In this document: positions 33,598 through 43,785 of the stretch, piece after piece
Position numbering within the stretch: the stretch's first letter is position 1
Layout of the letters: each line of letters opens with the position of its first letter
NCBI RefSeq assembly: GCF_002812985.1
Contig: NZ_PGCP01000018.1
Span: forward strand, 62,001 to 126,000
Source of the DNA: Aeromonas lusitana
Lineage (GTDB): Bacteria; Pseudomonadota; Gammaproteobacteria; Enterobacterales; Aeromonadaceae
Direction of reading: 5' to 3'
DNA length: 64,000 nucleotides
Program-made: the position numbers and the translations under genes
Notes under the pieces: generated by a model
The model's database searches: none
Told to the model about the DNA's origin: nothing
Seen by the model: only the letters and a program-made list of their open reading frames with translations

Positions 33598-36500
33598 AGA
33601 TCCTCTCTCTGCATGGCGAGAACCTGGCCAGCCTGACCGGCAGCTTCACCATCGACTTCGACCGTGGGGCCCTGGGCGCCGCCGGTCTGTTTGCCATCAC
33701 AGGCAACACGGGGGCGGGCAAGAGCACCTTGCTCGACGCCATCTGCCTCGCGCTCTACGACGAGATGCCGCGCTTTATCGCCAATCGCAAGAACGTGGCC
33801 GAGGTGGGGCGCCTCGATGATGAGGAAAAGCTCAAGGCCAACGATGTGCGCGGCATCCTAAGCCGCGGTCACGCCAGCGGCTTCGCCGAGGTGCAGTTCC
33901 GTGGCTGCGACGGTCGCCCCTATCTCGCGCGCTGGGCGGTGCGCCGGGCTCGCAATCGCTCGGAAGGGCGCTTTCAGGCCCAGGAGCGCACCCTGACCGA
34001 TGTCACCACAGGTCAGGTGTTCTCCGGCAGCAAGCGGGAGTTGCAGGAGCGTATCGACGAGCTGGTGGGCCTCTCCTGGGAGCAATTCCGCCGCGCCGTG
34101 ATCCTGCCCCAGGGGGAGTTCGCCGCGTTTCTGAAATCCAGCGCCGACGAACGCTCCGCCCTGCTCGAGCGGATGACGGGCACCGAGCTCTACTCCGCCA
34201 TCTCGATACAGACCCATGAGCGGGCTCGCACCGAGCAGCAGGCGCTGACCGCCATCGCACAGCGGCTCGGCGATGTGGCGCTGATGGACGAGGCGACCCG
34301 TGAACACTGGGTCGCCGAGCAGCACAGCCTGGCCACCCAGCTCAAGCACGAGCGCCAGCAGCACCAGTTGCTGCAGGATTTTCGCGATCTCAATGAGCGC
34401 ATCGCCGCTCTGCGCCAGGGGAGCCTGGAAGGGCAGGCCGCGCTGGAGGCCGCCGAACTGGCCCACGGGCAGGCGGCCCCGGAGCGAGAAGAGTTCGCCC
34501 GCGCCGAGCAGGCCCAGGTGGCCCGCGCGGATCACGACGAGCTGGCCCGCCTGACTGCCGATCTGCAGCAGCAAGAGCTGCTTGTTAATCAGATAACTCC
34601 TGAGCTTGCCCAAATTGAGCTGGATCAGCAGCAGGCCCTGCTGCATGAGCAACAACTGGTAGCGGAAAAAACCAATGCAGAGCGGGAGTGGCGCGCGTTG
34701 CAACCGGCACTCAAGCAGGCGCAGGATCTCGATACCCGCATCCGGGAGAGGGCCGGTCTGCTGCAGGAGATCCAGCAGCAGGGTACCCAGGCGCGGGCCC
34801 TGCAACAGCAGTTGCAGCAGGAGTGGCAACGCCAGTCCAAGCGGATAGAGGAGCTGGAGGCCCGCCGTCAGCAGTGGGCCAGCAGGCTCGAGGAGCGCAA
34901 GACCCTGGCCGCCCTGGCGCCCCAATGGCAGCCCCTGCTGGCTGCCATGCAGGATTGGCGCGATGGCAAGGCACAGCTGCAGCGGGTGCAGCAGGAGCGT
35001 GAACACAAGAGCGAGGCGCTGCGCGCCTTGAGTGCGAACCTGGAGCAGGGTCAGCAGGAGCGCGACTACTGGCAGCATGAGCGCACGCGCCTGCAGCAAC
35101 AGCACGATCAGTTGCAAGAGCAGGGGTGGGACAGCCAGGTCGCCCGTGCGCAGGATCGCCGCCAGCAGGACACGGAGCAACTGGCGCGGGTGCAGCAGTT
35201 GCTGGATCTGGCCCAGAACGGGCGCAATCACAGCGAGCAACAGCAGCGGCTGCAACAAGAGATAGCCAGCCTAGAGCAGCAGTTGGCCAGACTCACGACC
35301 CTGCATGGGGAGCGCGAGCCCGCCCTGACCCGTCTCGCCACCCAGCGTGACGAGGCGCGCCGTGCCCTGGAGCAGGCCCGCGCCGTGGCCGGTTTCGAGC
35401 AGCATCGCCACGAGTTGCAGGATGGCGAGCCCTGCCCGCTCTGCGGCTCGGCAGAGCATCCCTATCGCCAGCACCAGCCCCTGGTGGAGGGTATCCTGGC
35501 CCAGCAGGCCGAGCGCACTCGTCAGCTGGATCTGGAATGGGAGCAACTCAACCACCTGCATATTCAAGGGGAGGTCGAACGAGCCGAGCTGGCCCGTCAG
35601 CTGGCCGCTCACCAACAACATCAGCCTGAGCTGGCGGCAAACAGTGAGCGACTCGTCGCCCGCTGGGCCCAGCTGGCCGGTAGCAGTCTGCCCGAGCTTG
35701 CGCTGCGACAGGATCAGAGCCCGGCCGAGTGGGCCGAGCTGCAGGCCCGGCTGCTGGCGCAGGCCGAGGCTCTGACCCTGAGCCTGGCGGCCGGTCAGCA
35801 GCAGCTGCAACGGGCTTTGCAGGAACAACAGGTGCTGGCGGGGCTGCGCGATCAGCTGGCCAAACTCCATGGGGACCAGCAGCAGTTCGAGCAACGCTGG
35901 CATGAGGCCGAGCGCCAGAAGATAGCGCTGGAGGCCGAGCTGAACGCGCTGGTGGAGCAGGAGAGCACGCTGCGCCAGCGACTGGCCCAGGGGGAGGCAA
36001 GGCTCGATCGGCAGATGGGAGCAGAGCCATGGCGTGGCTGGGCCGAAGGGGAGCGCTGGCCCGAGTGGCAGCAGACCTGCGAGGCCTGCCTGCAGGGGCA
36101 GGGGGAGTGGGAGCGGCTCGGCGCCGAGGTGGCGAGTCTGACACCGCTTTTGAGCGCGCAGGCGGTGCGGGTGCAGGGCCAGGACGAGCTGATGCACAAG
36201 CTGGAGCGGGACTACAAGGAAGGGGAGCAGCAGAGGCAGAGCCTCATCGCCAGTCGGGAGGCGTGCCTCGGTGGTCGCGCCATTGCCGAAGTCGAGAGCG
36301 AATGGCAGGAGGCGCTGTTGCAGCTGGGCAACCGGCTCGATGAGGCCGTCACGGCCCTGCGTGCCTTGCGGGAGCGACAAACCGAGCTCAAGACCAGGTT
36401 GACCCATCTGGAGCAGGACAGGCAGGTGAACAGCCGCCGCCAGCGCGAGGTGCTCGGCCGCTGGGCGGCCCATGCCACCAGCCTCAGCATTGCCGAGTAT

Positions 36501-37346
36501 GAGCTTCGTCGTCTGCTGGCCATCCCGGCAGAGGAACTCAAAGCCAGGCGCACCGCCCTGCAGCAGCTGGACGATGCCCTGGCCGAGGCGCGTACCCGGC
36601 TTGGGGAGCGCCAGCGGGCGCAGGCGCTGGAGGAGGCCAAGCTGGCGCGCTATCGCGAGCATCACGGCGAGCTGGCGGCGCTCTCCCCCGAAGCCCTCAG
36701 CCAGTCCCTCGCCGCGAGCGAGACCCGTTGCCGCGAGCTGGAGGAGCAGCTGTTCCAGTGCCGGAACGCCCTGGCCCAGGCCGATGCCGCGGCGCAGCAG
36801 GCGGGGAGCCTGCAACAGGCGCTGGCACAGCAGCAAGGGGTGGCGGATCACTGGCAGCAGCTGAACGAGCTCATCGGCTCCGCCAGCGGCGCCAAGTTCC
36901 GCACCTTCGCCCAGAGCCTTACCCTGGAGCGCTTGCTGCTGGAGGCCAATGCCCAGCTCGCCGAGTTGTCGCCGCGCTACCGGCTGGAGCGGGTGCCCGG
37001 CACGGATCTCGCGCTGCAGGTGGTGGATCTCGACATGGGGGACGAGGTGCGCTCGGTGGACTCGCTCTCTGGCGGCGAGAGCTTCCTGGTGTCGCTGGCG
37101 CTGGCGCTGGCGCTCTCCAGCCTGTCGTCGCGCCAGACCCAGGTCGAGTCGCTGTTTATCGACGAGGGCTTCGGTACCCTGGATCCGGACAGCCTGGATC
37201 TGGCGCTCTCCAGTCTGGATTCCCTGCAGGCGGCGGGTCGCCAGATCGGGGTCATCTCCCACGTCCAGACACTGGTGGAACGCATTGGCGTTCAGATCCG
37301 GGTCGATGCCCTCGGCGGCGGCGAGAGCCGGATACGCTTGCCCTGA
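33594..37346 (+). CDS. sbcC: ATPase subunit SbcC
   Basis: A 1250-residue Rad50-type SMC-like ATPase. Walker A is GNTGAGKSTLLDA near residue 40, two long glutamine-rich coiled-coil arms follow, and the zinc hook is at C614 and C617 (CPLCGSAEHP). The C-terminal lobe has the signature LSGGESFLVSLALALALS and Walker B SLFIDEGFGTLD. It is longer than E. coli SbcC (about 1050 residues), mostly in the coiled coils. It works with SbcD to cut hairpins formed by palindromes during replication. Confidence 0.95.
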   Translation: MKILSLHGENLASLTGSFTIDFDRGALGAAGLFAITGNTGAGKSTLLDAICLALYDEMPRFIANRKNVAEVGRLDDEEKLKANDVRGILSRGHASGFAEVQFRGCDGRPYLARWAVRRARNRSEGRFQAQERTLTDVTTGQVFSGSKRELQERIDELVGLSWEQFRRAVILPQGEFAAFLKSSADERSALLERMTGTELYSAISIQTHERARTEQQALTAIAQRLGDVALMDEATREHWVAEQHSLATQLKHERQQHQLLQDFRDLNERIAALRQGSLEGQAALEAAELAHGQAAPEREEFARAEQAQVARADHDELARLTADLQQQELLVNQITPELAQIELDQQQALLHEQQLVAEKTNAEREWRALQPALKQAQDLDTRIRERAGLLQEIQQQGTQARALQQQLQQEWQRQSKRIEELEARRQQWASRLEERKTLAALAPQWQPLLAAMQDWRDGKAQLQRVQQEREHKSEALRALSANLEQGQQERDYWQHERTRLQQQHDQLQEQGWDSQVARAQDRRQQDTEQLARVQQLLDLAQNGRNHSEQQQRLQQEIASLEQQLARLTTLHGEREPALTRLATQRDEARRALEQARAVAGFEQHRHELQDGEPCPLCGSAEHPYRQHQPLVEGILAQQAERTRQLDLEWEQLNHLHIQGEVERAELARQLAAHQQHQPELAANSERLVARWAQLAGSSLPELALRQDQSPAEWAELQARLLAQAEALTLSLAAGQQQLQRALQEQQVLAGLRDQLAKLHGDQQQFEQRWHEAERQKIALEAELNALVEQESTLRQRLAQGEARLDRQMGAEPWRGWAEGERWPEWQQTCEACLQGQGEWERLGAEVASLTPLLSAQAVRVQGQDELMHKLERDYKEGEQQRQSLIASREACLGGRAIAEVESEWQEALLQLGNRLDEAVTALRALRERQTELKTRLTHLEQDRQVNSRRQREVLGRWAAHATSLSIAEYELRRLLAIPAEELKARRTALQQLDDALAEARTRLGERQRAQALEEAKLARYREHHGELAALSPEALSQSLAASETRCRELEEQLFQCRNALAQADAAAQQAGSLQQALAQQQGVADHWQQLNELIGSASGAKFRTFAQSLTLERLLLEANAQLAELSPRYRLERVPGTDLALQVVDLDMGDEVRSVDSLSGGESFLVSLALALALSSLSSRQTQVESLFIDEGFGTLDPDSLDLALSSLDSLQAAGRQIGVISHVQTLVERIGVQIRVDALGGGESRIRLP

Positions 37347-37369
37347 GCTTGACGTTCATCCCTCTGAAA

Positions 37370-37399
37370 ACCTGCCTGGCATCAAGCCGGCAGGTCTTT
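37370..37399 (+). terminator. intrinsic terminator of sbcDC
   Basis: ACCTGCC(T)GGC/GCCGGCAGGT hairpin with one bulged base, followed by CTTTTA, 24 bases after the sbcC stop. Confidence 0.75.
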
Positions 37400-37499
37400 T
37401 ATTGGTTAAACGAAGGGAATGCAGTTCGCCACACCATAGATACTATTGTTCATGGTGCTAAGTGCTGAAACAACTCGTTACGGCCGGCGAGCGGCCATA

Positions 37500-37530
37500 A
37501 AAAAACCGAAGCCCAGGGCTTCGGTTTTTT
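37500..37530. terminator. bidirectional intrinsic terminator after crr
   Basis: A-run, CCGAAGCC/GGCTTCGG, T-run. It lies 32 bases past the crr stop on the minus strand. Confidence 0.85.
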
Positions 37531-37562
37531 GTTGCAGCAGCTGGCGTGAGGCCAGCGGCGCC

Positions 37563-38072
37563 TTATTTCTTGATGCGGATCACCGGGGTCTCGCCCACGG
37601 TCACGGCGCCAGTCATCTTGATCAGCTCTTTGATCTCATCCATGTTGGAGATGACCACAGGCGTCAGGGTGGACTTGGCTTTCGCTTCCAGTACGGCCAG
37701 ATCGAACTCGATGATGGTATCACCGCGCTTGACCTGTTGACCTTCCTGAGCGATACGGGTGAAGCCTTCGCCCTTCAGCTCGACGGTGTCGATACCGAAG
37801 TGAACGAACAGTTCGATACCAGAGTCGGATTCCAGAGAGAACGCATGGTTGGTCTCGAAGATCTTGCCGATGGTGCCGTCGCACGGAGCAACCATCTTGT
37901 TGCCAGCCGGCTTGATGGCGATACCGTCACCCACGATCTTCTCGGCGAAGACGACGTCGGGTACATCTTCGATCGGTACGATTTCGCCTGACAGGGGGGC
38001 AAAGATCTCGATGCCACCGGTGTCAGAGCTGTCATCGGAAACCAGTTTCTTCAGTTTATCAAACAGACCCAT
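37563..38072 (-). CDS. crr: glucose-specific PTS enzyme IIA
   Basis: A 169-residue EIIA-Glc. The phosphorylated residue is H91 (FVHFGIDTVEL), with H76 (ETNHAFSL) as its partner. It takes phosphate from HPr and passes it to EIIBC-Glc; unphosphorylated it blocks other sugar permeases, and phosphorylated it stimulates adenylate cyclase. It is the last gene of ptsHI-crr. Confidence 0.97.
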   Translation of the reverse strand: MGLFDKLKKLVSDDSSDTGGIEIFAPLSGEIVPIEDVPDVVFAEKIVGDGIAIKPAGNKMVAPCDGTIGKIFETNHAFSLESDSGIELFVHFGIDTVELKGEGFTRIAQEGQQVKRGDTIIEFDLAVLEAKAKSTLTPVVISNMDEIKELIKMTGAVTVGETPVIRIKK

Positions 38073-38115
38073 AGTAAAAGCTCCTAGAGATGATTGTCGC
38101 TGTTTGCAGCCGATC

Positions 38116-39843
38116 TTAGCAGACTGCCTTCTGCTTAATAAAGTTATCTACACAGGCTTCGATTTCGGCGGCGGTCGCATAGCTCAGAGCCTGGTCTGCC
38201 ATTGCCTTCACATCTTCGAAGTTGGTGTTGCGGATAAGCTTCTTGATACGCGGTACAGAGATGGCGCTCATGGAGAACTCATCCAGACCCATACCCAGCA
38301 GCAGCAGGGTGGCACGTTCGTCACCAGCCAGTTCACCGCACATACCTGTCCACTTGCCATTGTCATGGGAAGCGTCGATCACCATCTTGATCAGGGTCAG
38401 GACGGAGGGTGACAGCGGGTTGTACATGGCGGAAATCATCTCGTTACCACGGTCGACGGCCAGGGTGTACTGGGTCAGGTCGTTGGTACCGATACTGAAG
38501 AAATCCACTTCCTTGGCAAGATGATGAGCCATCACGGCAGCGGCCGGGGTCTCGATCATGATACCCACTTCGATGGATTCATCAAAGGCTTTGCCGTCGG
38601 CGCGCAGTTCGGCCTTCAGCTGTTCCACAGTGGCCTTGAGGCTGCGGAACTCTTCGACTGAGATGATCATCGGGAACATGATGCGCAGCTTGCCAAAGGC
38701 AGAGGCACGCAAGATGGCCTTCAGCTGGGCGTGCATGATGTCTTCGCGATCGAAGAAAATGCGCACGGCACGCCAGCCCAGGAAGGGGTTCATCTCTTTC
38801 GGGAAATTCATGTAGGGCAGTTCTTTGTCGCCGCCGATGTCCATGGTGCGGACGATGATCGGCTGATCCGGCATCGCCTCTGCCACTTCTTTGTAGGCCT
38901 TGAACTGCTCGTCTTCGGTCGGCAGCGCATCACGGTCCATGAACAGGAACTCGGTGCGGTACAGACCCACGCCTTCGGCGCCATTACGGATGGCACCCTC
39001 GGTATCCTTGACGGTACCTATGTTGGCGCACACTTCGACCTGATGGCCATCGAGGGTGATGGCAGGCAGGTCTTTGAGTTTGGCCAGCTCATCTTTCTCA
39101 GCCTGGAACTGGGTCTGGAATTTCTTGGCTTCAGTCAGCTGATCGGCGCTCGGGTTGACGATGATCTGGTTGTTGATCCCATCCAGGATCAGCATGTCAC
39201 CGTTGTTGACGCGCGCAGTGATGTCGTTGGTGCCAACGATGGCCGGCAGCTCCAGGGAGCGGGCCATGATGGAGGTGTGAGAGGTACGGCCACCGATGTC
39301 GGTGACAAAACCCAGCACGTATTTCAGGTTGATCTGAGCGGTTTCAGACGGGGTCAGGTCTTTGGCGACCAGGATCACCTCTTCGTCTATGGTGCTCAGG
39401 TTGACAACGGCAATGCCCAGCACGTTCTTCACCAGACGGGTGCCGATGTCACGGAAATCGGTTGCGCGTTCGCGCAGATAAGGGTCATCCAGCTCGGCCA
39501 TCATCTTGGCGTATTGCTCGATCACCTCATAGATGGCTTTGTCGGCGGAAGCCTTGTTGTCTTTGATGAAGGATCTGATATCCCCTTCGAGCTCCTCATC
39601 TTCGAGCAGCATGATGTGGCCTTCGAAGATGGCCTCTTTTTCCTCGCCGAAGGTGCGACCTGCCATCTCTTTGATGGCTTCCAGCTGTGCGGCTGACTTG
39701 GTGCGGGCTTCGAGGAAGCGGTTGATTTCGGCGTCAATCTGGTCAACAGAAATCTTGCCCTGATTGATAACGATTTCATCTTCTTTCAGAAGAAGCGCCT
39801 TACCGAATGCGATACCGGGGGACGCAAGAATGCCAGATATCAT
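38116..39843 (-). CDS. ptsI: PTS enzyme I
   Basis: A 575-residue phosphoenolpyruvate-protein phosphotransferase. The active-site histidine is H189 ([13 protein letters not shown]). The PEP-binding barrel carries [11 protein letters not shown], and the catalytic Cys is in [10 protein letters not shown]. It starts the phosphate chain for all PTS sugars. It lies 44 bases after ptsH. Confidence 0.97.
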   Translation of the reverse strand: MISGILASPGIAFGKALLLKEDEIVINQGKISVDQIDAEINRFLEARTKSAAQLEAIKEMAGRTFGEEKEAIFEGHIMLLEDEELEGDIRSFIKDNKASADKAIYEVIEQYAKMMAELDDPYLRERATDFRDIGTRLVKNVLGIAVVNLSTIDEEVILVAKDLTPSETAQINLKYVLGFVTDIGGRTSHTSIMARSLELPAIVGTNDITARVNNGDMLILDGINNQIIVNPSADQLTEAKKFQTQFQAEKDELAKLKDLPAITLDGHQVEVCANIGTVKDTEGAIRNGAEGVGLYRTEFLFMDRDALPTEDEQFKAYKEVAEAMPDQPIIVRTMDIGGDKELPYMNFPKEMNPFLGWRAVRIFFDREDIMHAQLKAILRASAFGKLRIMFPMIISVEEFRSLKATVEQLKAELRADGKAFDESIEVGIMIETPAAAVMAHHLAKEVDFFSIGTNDLTQYTLAVDRGNEMISAMYNPLSPSVLTLIKMVIDASHDNGKWTGMCGELAGDERATLLLLGMGLDEFSMSAISVPRIKKLIRNTNFEDVKAMADQALSYATAAEIEACVDNFIKQKAVC

Positions 39844-39887
39844 AATCCTTCCTATTAAAACGACTGTGGGGGAGGAATAAAGCTGGA

Positions 39888-40145
39888 TTACTCCAGCTCG
39901 TCCATCAGGGCAACCAGCTTCTCAACGGCTTTCTGAGCATCCGGACCGTCGGCCTGGATGGTGACGTTGGTACCCTTGGTCAGGCCCAGAGTCTGCAGCT
40001 TGAACAGGCTCTTGGCGCTGGCGGACTTGCCACCGGAGACCACAGTGATCTCGCTTTGGAATTCTTTGGCTTCTTTCACGAACTGAGCTGCGGGACGGGT
40101 GTGCAGGCCGTTTTCAGCAGTAATAACAACAGACTTCTCGTACAT
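39888..40145 (-). CDS. ptsH: PTS phosphocarrier HPr
   Basis: An 85-residue HPr with the phosphorylated H15 ([12 protein letters not shown]) and the second conserved region [17 protein letters not shown]. It carries phosphate from enzyme I to the sugar-specific IIA proteins. It is the first gene of the operon, with an unusually long upstream region of about 440 bases that contains a CRP-like site and an inverted repeat. Confidence 0.97.
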   Translation of the reverse strand: MYEKSVVITAENGLHTRPAAQFVKEAKEFQSEITVVSGGKSASAKSLFKLQTLGLTKGTNVTIQADGPDAQKAVEKLVALMDELE

Positions 40146-40308
40146 GGTTTCACCCCATATTATTGATATTGTGTGGTAGAGATGGTTGCTTATGAGGCCA
40201 CCTGTCTCACCGTGTCAGTATGGATATGTTGTAAAGTAACGAAATCAGACCCGCAATGGTTTAATCCAGGTCAATTTTCTGTGCAGTATTCAGCGTCCGG
40301 GCTAAGTC

Positions 40309-40370
40309 TTTTTCGTTATCGGGCTACAAGCCGCGTCAGGACTGGCCTGAAATTAATTTATAACGAAAAA
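40309..40370 (-). repeat. 11-bp inverted repeat in the ptsH leader
   Basis: TTTTTCGTTAT at 40309-40319 and its exact complement at 40360-40370 are 40 bases apart. The region lies 164-225 bases before ptsH, and the arms could pair in the transcript or mark two operator half-sites. The rest of 40146-40589 holds no gene. Confidence 0.5.
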
Positions 40371-40428
40371 TAACACTTTGTTACCTTGTGATACCTAGCC
40401 AGCAAACACCTCGTGACGCCGCACAGGA

Positions 40429-40444
40429 TATGAGATTTATCACA
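40429..40444 (-). promoter_or_regulatory. CRP-like site upstream of ptsH
   Basis: Minus-strand TGTGATAAATCTCATA fits the CRP consensus TGTGA-N6-TCACA at nine of ten positions. It lies about 285 bases before ptsH. CRP control of ptsHI is known in enteric bacteria. Confidence 0.6.
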
Positions 40445-40544
40445 GAATGTCTGCTTTTTTTGTCACGCCGAAATTTGTTATTTTACCCCAAAAAATAAGG
40501 GGTCGACTGAAACTAATGACGACTGAGTTTAGCTCATAAAGAAA

Positions 40545-40568
40545 AACGGCGCCCCGAAGAGCGCCGTT
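40545..40568 (-). terminator. intrinsic terminator of cysK
   Basis: AACGGCGC/GCGCCGTT stem with an 8-base loop, followed on the minus strand by TTTCTTT, about 20 bases after the cysK stop. Confidence 0.75.
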
Positions 40569-40589
40569 GTTTTGATGTAAGCCGATCAA

Positions 40590-41558
40590 TTACTGCTGCA
40601 ATTCCTGCTCGCTGAACACCCCGGCGAACAGGGCGCTGGAGAGGTAACGCTCGGCGGCGCTTGGCAGCACCACCACTATGGTCTTGCCTTCGAACTCCGG
40701 CAGCTCGGCCAGACGGGCGGCCGCGACGACGGCGGCGCCAGAGCTTATCCCCGCCAGAATGCCTTCCTCTTCCATCAGGCGACGAGCCATCTCGATGGAC
40801 TCCTCGCTGCTCACCTGCTCGACGCGATCAAGCAGGGTCAGGTCCAGGTTGCCCGGGATGAAACCGGCGCCTATGCCCTGGATCTTGTGGGGACCGGGTT
40901 TGATCTCCTGGCCGGCCAGTTTCTGGCTGATGACCGGGGATTCTGACGGCTCGACTGCCACCGAGACGATGGCCTTGCCCTTGGTCTGCTTGATGAAGCG
41001 GGAGACGCCCGTGATGGTGCCGCCGGTGCCGACGCCCGCCACGAACACGTCGATGTCACCGTCGGTGGCTTCCCAGATCTCCGGGCCAGTTGTCTTCTCG
41101 TGGATCTCGGGGTTGGCGGGGTTTTCGAACTGTTGCAGCAACACATACTTGCCCGGCTCGGATTCCAGGATCTCATTGGCCTTGGCGATGGCGCCCTTCA
41201 TGCCGAGCGGGCCTTCGGTCAGCACCAGGTTGGCACCCAGCGCCTTGAGCAGCTTGCGACGCTCCAGGCTCATGGTGGCCGGCATGGTCAAGGTGATGGG
41301 ATAGCCACGAGCGGCCGCCACGAAAGCCAGAGCAATACCCGTGTTACCGCTGGTGGGCTCGATGATCTCCTTGCCCTTGGTCAGCACGCCGCGTTTTTCG
41401 GCATCCCAGATGAGGTTGGAACCGATCCGGCACTTGACGCTAAAGCTCGGGTTGCGGCTCTCGATCTTGGCCAGCACACGGCCCTTGGTAACACGGTTGA
41501 GACGAACCAGCGGGGTGTTGCCTATGGTCTGGCTGTTGTCCTCAAAAATTTTGCTCAT
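40590..41558 (-). CDS. cysK: cysteine synthase A
   Basis: A 322-residue O-acetylserine sulfhydrylase starting at 41558 ([20 protein letters not shown]). The PLP lysine is K42 ([11 protein letters not shown]), the substrate loop is [12 protein letters not shown], and the phosphate-binding loop is [10 protein letters not shown]. It makes cysteine from O-acetylserine and sulfide. The C-terminal groove that binds CysE or CdiA partners is present by length. It converges with neither neighbour and is read in the same direction as ptsHI-crr, but separated by a terminator. Confidence 0.96.
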   Translation of the reverse strand: MSKIFEDNSQTIGNTPLVRLNRVTKGRVLAKIESRNPSFSVKCRIGSNLIWDAEKRGVLTKGKEIIEPTSGNTGIALAFVAAARGYPITLTMPATMSLERRKLLKALGANLVLTEGPLGMKGAIAKANEILESEPGKYVLLQQFENPANPEIHEKTTGPEIWEATDGDIDVFVAGVGTGGTITGVSRFIKQTKGKAIVSVAVEPSESPVISQKLAGQEIKPGPHKIQGIGAGFIPGNLDLTLLDRVEQVSSEESIEMARRLMEEEGILAGISSGAAVVAAARLAELPEFEGKTIVVVLPSAAERYLSSALFAGVFSEQELQQ

Positions 41559-41721
41559 GGTGCTATCCCTGTGTTTGTTAAGGCGATGAAACAAGATTAC
41601 CCTGTGATTTCTGAATGAGAAGTGACGAATCGTTATAACAATATGTTATTAAAACATATAGAACTTATTCTTTATTACCTGGGCCCAGGGCGGGCCTTGT
41701 GCTACCAAGGGAACGAACGCC

Positions 41722-42564
41722 ATGGGATTTGCAGGAAGCGATCGCTATCTCGCCTCAAAGGATCTGAGTATGGCCGTCAACGCGGCCGTGGTGCTGGAGA
41801 AGCCGCTGCTCATTAAGGGAGAGCCCGGCACCGGCAAGACGGTGCTGGCGGAGGCGGTGGCCGAGTCCCTCGGCGCCGAGCTCATCTCCTGGCACATCAA
41901 GTCCACCACCAAGGCCCAGCAGGGGCTCTATGAATATGACGCCGTGGCACGGCTGCGGGACTCCCAGCTCGGGGATCCCAGAGTGGGGGACATCAACCAC
42001 TACATCCGCCGTGGCAAGCTGTGGCAGGCCTTCAGCGCCGAGCAGAGGCCCGTGCTGCTCATCGACGAGATAGACAAGGCGGATATAGAGTTCCCGAACG
42101 ATCTGCTGCTGGAGCTGGATCGGATGGAGTTCGACGTCTACGAGACCGGCGAGCGGGTGAAAGCACGCCAGCGCCCCGTGGTCATCATCACCTCCAACAA
42201 CGAGAAAGAGCTGCCGGATGCCTTCCTGCGCCGCTGCTTCTTCCACTACATCCGCTTCCCCGACAAGGCCGAGATGCAGGCCATCGTCCATTTGCACTAC
42301 CCCAAGTTAAAAGAGGCGCTGCTGGACGAAGCCATGGCGCTGTTCTTCGAGCTAAGAGCGGTGGAGGGGCTGCGCAAGAAACCCTCCACTTCGGAGCTGC
42401 TTGACTGGATCCGGCTGCTGCTAGCCGACGGTATCTCCCCGGAGGCGATGCGCACCCGCGAGCCGGGCAAGCTGGTGCCGGCCCTCTATGGCGCCCTGCT
42501 CAAGACCGAGCAGGATTTGCACCTGTTCGAGAAGCTGGCTTTCCTGGCCCGGCGCGGCGGCTGA
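41722..42564 (+). CDS. MoxR-family AAA+ ATPase
   Basis: A 280-residue ATPase with Walker A GEPGTGKTVLAEA at about 33-45, Walker B VLLIDEIDKAD and the sensor segment VVIITSNNEKELPDAFLRRC. MoxR proteins act as chaperones that activate or insert metal centres, usually with a VWA-domain partner. The gene for that partner follows directly, with the stop and start codons abutting. The target of this pair is not revealed by the neighbours. Confidence 0.9.
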   Translation: MGFAGSDRYLASKDLSMAVNAAVVLEKPLLIKGEPGTGKTVLAEAVAESLGAELISWHIKSTTKAQQGLYEYDAVARLRDSQLGDPRVGDINHYIRRGKLWQAFSAEQRPVLLIDEIDKADIEFPNDLLLELDRMEFDVYETGERVKARQRPVVIITSNNEKELPDAFLRRCFFHYIRFPDKAEMQAIVHLHYPKLKEALLDEAMALFFELRAVEGLRKKPSTSELLDWIRLLLADGISPEAMRTREPGKLVPALYGALLKTEQDLHLFEKLAFLARRGG

Positions 42565-43731
42565 ATGCTCATCGACTTCTTCCTCCATCTGCGTCGCCAC
42601 AAGTTGCCCTGCAGCCTGCGGGAATTGCTGGACCTGCACGGGGCGCTCGCCGCCAGGCTCGCCCGCCTCGACATGGATGAGTTCTACCTGCTCTCCCGTT
42701 GCCTGCTGGTGAAAGACGAGGCCCACTATGATCGCTTCGATCGCGCCTTCGCCGAGTATTACGACGGCCTGCAGGCCAGCCCCTTGTTGCCGGAGTCTCT
42801 GCCGGATGACTGGTTGCGCCAGGAGTTTGCGCGGCTGCTGAGCCCCGAAGAGAAGGCCCTGCTGCAATCCCTGGGGGGCCTGGACAAGTTGCTGGAGACC
42901 CTCAATCAGCGGCTGGCGGAGCAAAAAGAGCGCCACGCCGGCGGCAACAAGTGGGTGGGCACGGGGGGCAGCAGCCCCTTCGGCCACGGCGGTTTCCACC
43001 CGGAAGGGGTGCGCATGGGGGGCGAGGGCGAGCACGGCCGGGCAGCCAAGGTGTGGGAGGCGCGCCACTTTCGCAACTTCAGCGACGATGACGCGCCACT
43101 GGGGCAGCGCGCCATGCAGCTGGCCCTGCGCAAACTCAGGCGCTGGGTGCGCAAGGGGAGCCTCGACGAGCTGGATCTCGACGACACCATACGCAGCACG
43201 GCCCGTCAGGGCTGGCTCGATGTGAAGCTGCGGCCCGAGCGCCACAACGGGGTCAAGCTGCTGGTGTTCTTCGACGTGGGGGGCTCCATGGACAGCCATG
43301 TGGCCGAGGTGCAGCGACTGTTCTCGGCCCTGCGCCACGAGTTCAAGCACCTGGAGTTCTTCTATTTTCACAACTGCCTGTACGACTTCGTCTGGCAGGA
43401 CAACAACCGTCGCTTCGAGGAAAAATTCGATACCTGGCGCCTGCTGCGCACCTATGGCAGCGACTATCGGGTGATTTTGGTGGGGGATGCCAAGATGGGC
43501 CCCTATGAAATCAGCTGGCCCGGCGGCAGCGTCGAGTACTGGAACGAGGAGGCGGGTCAGGTGTGGCTCGCCCGGCTGCAGCACCAATACCCCAAACTGG
43601 TGTGGATCAACCCCCTCCCCAGACGGGAGTGGCTCTGGCATCCTTCCATCAAACTGATGAATGACCTGATCGGCGGGCGCATGCACCCGCTGACCCTGGC
43701 CGGTCTCGCCGAGGCGATCGACCGGCTATAA
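42565..43731 (+). CDS. VWA (CoxE-like) partner of the MoxR ATPase
   Basis: A 388-residue protein. The N-terminal 110 residues are helical, a glycine-rich stretch follows at about 128-155 (KWVGTGGSSPFGHGGFHPEG), and the VWA domain starts near residue 230 with LLVFFDVGGSMDSHVAEVQR. The metal-site motif is DxGGS rather than DxSxS, so one metal ligand Ser is replaced by Gly. A MoxR-plus-CoxE-like pair is a common two-gene unit. No signal or membrane segment is seen, so the pair acts in the cytosol. Confidence 0.85.
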   Translation: MLIDFFLHLRRHKLPCSLRELLDLHGALAARLARLDMDEFYLLSRCLLVKDEAHYDRFDRAFAEYYDGLQASPLLPESLPDDWLRQEFARLLSPEEKALLQSLGGLDKLLETLNQRLAEQKERHAGGNKWVGTGGSSPFGHGGFHPEGVRMGGEGEHGRAAKVWEARHFRNFSDDDAPLGQRAMQLALRKLRRWVRKGSLDELDLDDTIRSTARQGWLDVKLRPERHNGVKLLVFFDVGGSMDSHVAEVQRLFSALRHEFKHLEFFYFHNCLYDFVWQDNNRRFEEKFDTWRLLRTYGSDYRVILVGDAKMGPYEISWPGGSVEYWNEEAGQVWLARLQHQYPKLVWINPLPRREWLWHPSIKLMNDLIGGRMHPLTLAGLAEAIDRL

Positions 43732-43785
43732 CCCTCTTACCCTACAAAACAGACAAGCCGGGATTGCACCCGGCCAGGAGCAAAG

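Noticed and set aside
35271..37262. 663-residue open frame opposite sbcC
   Set aside because: Leucine- and glutamine-rich antisense reading of the coiled coils; sbcC motifs are intact on the other strand.
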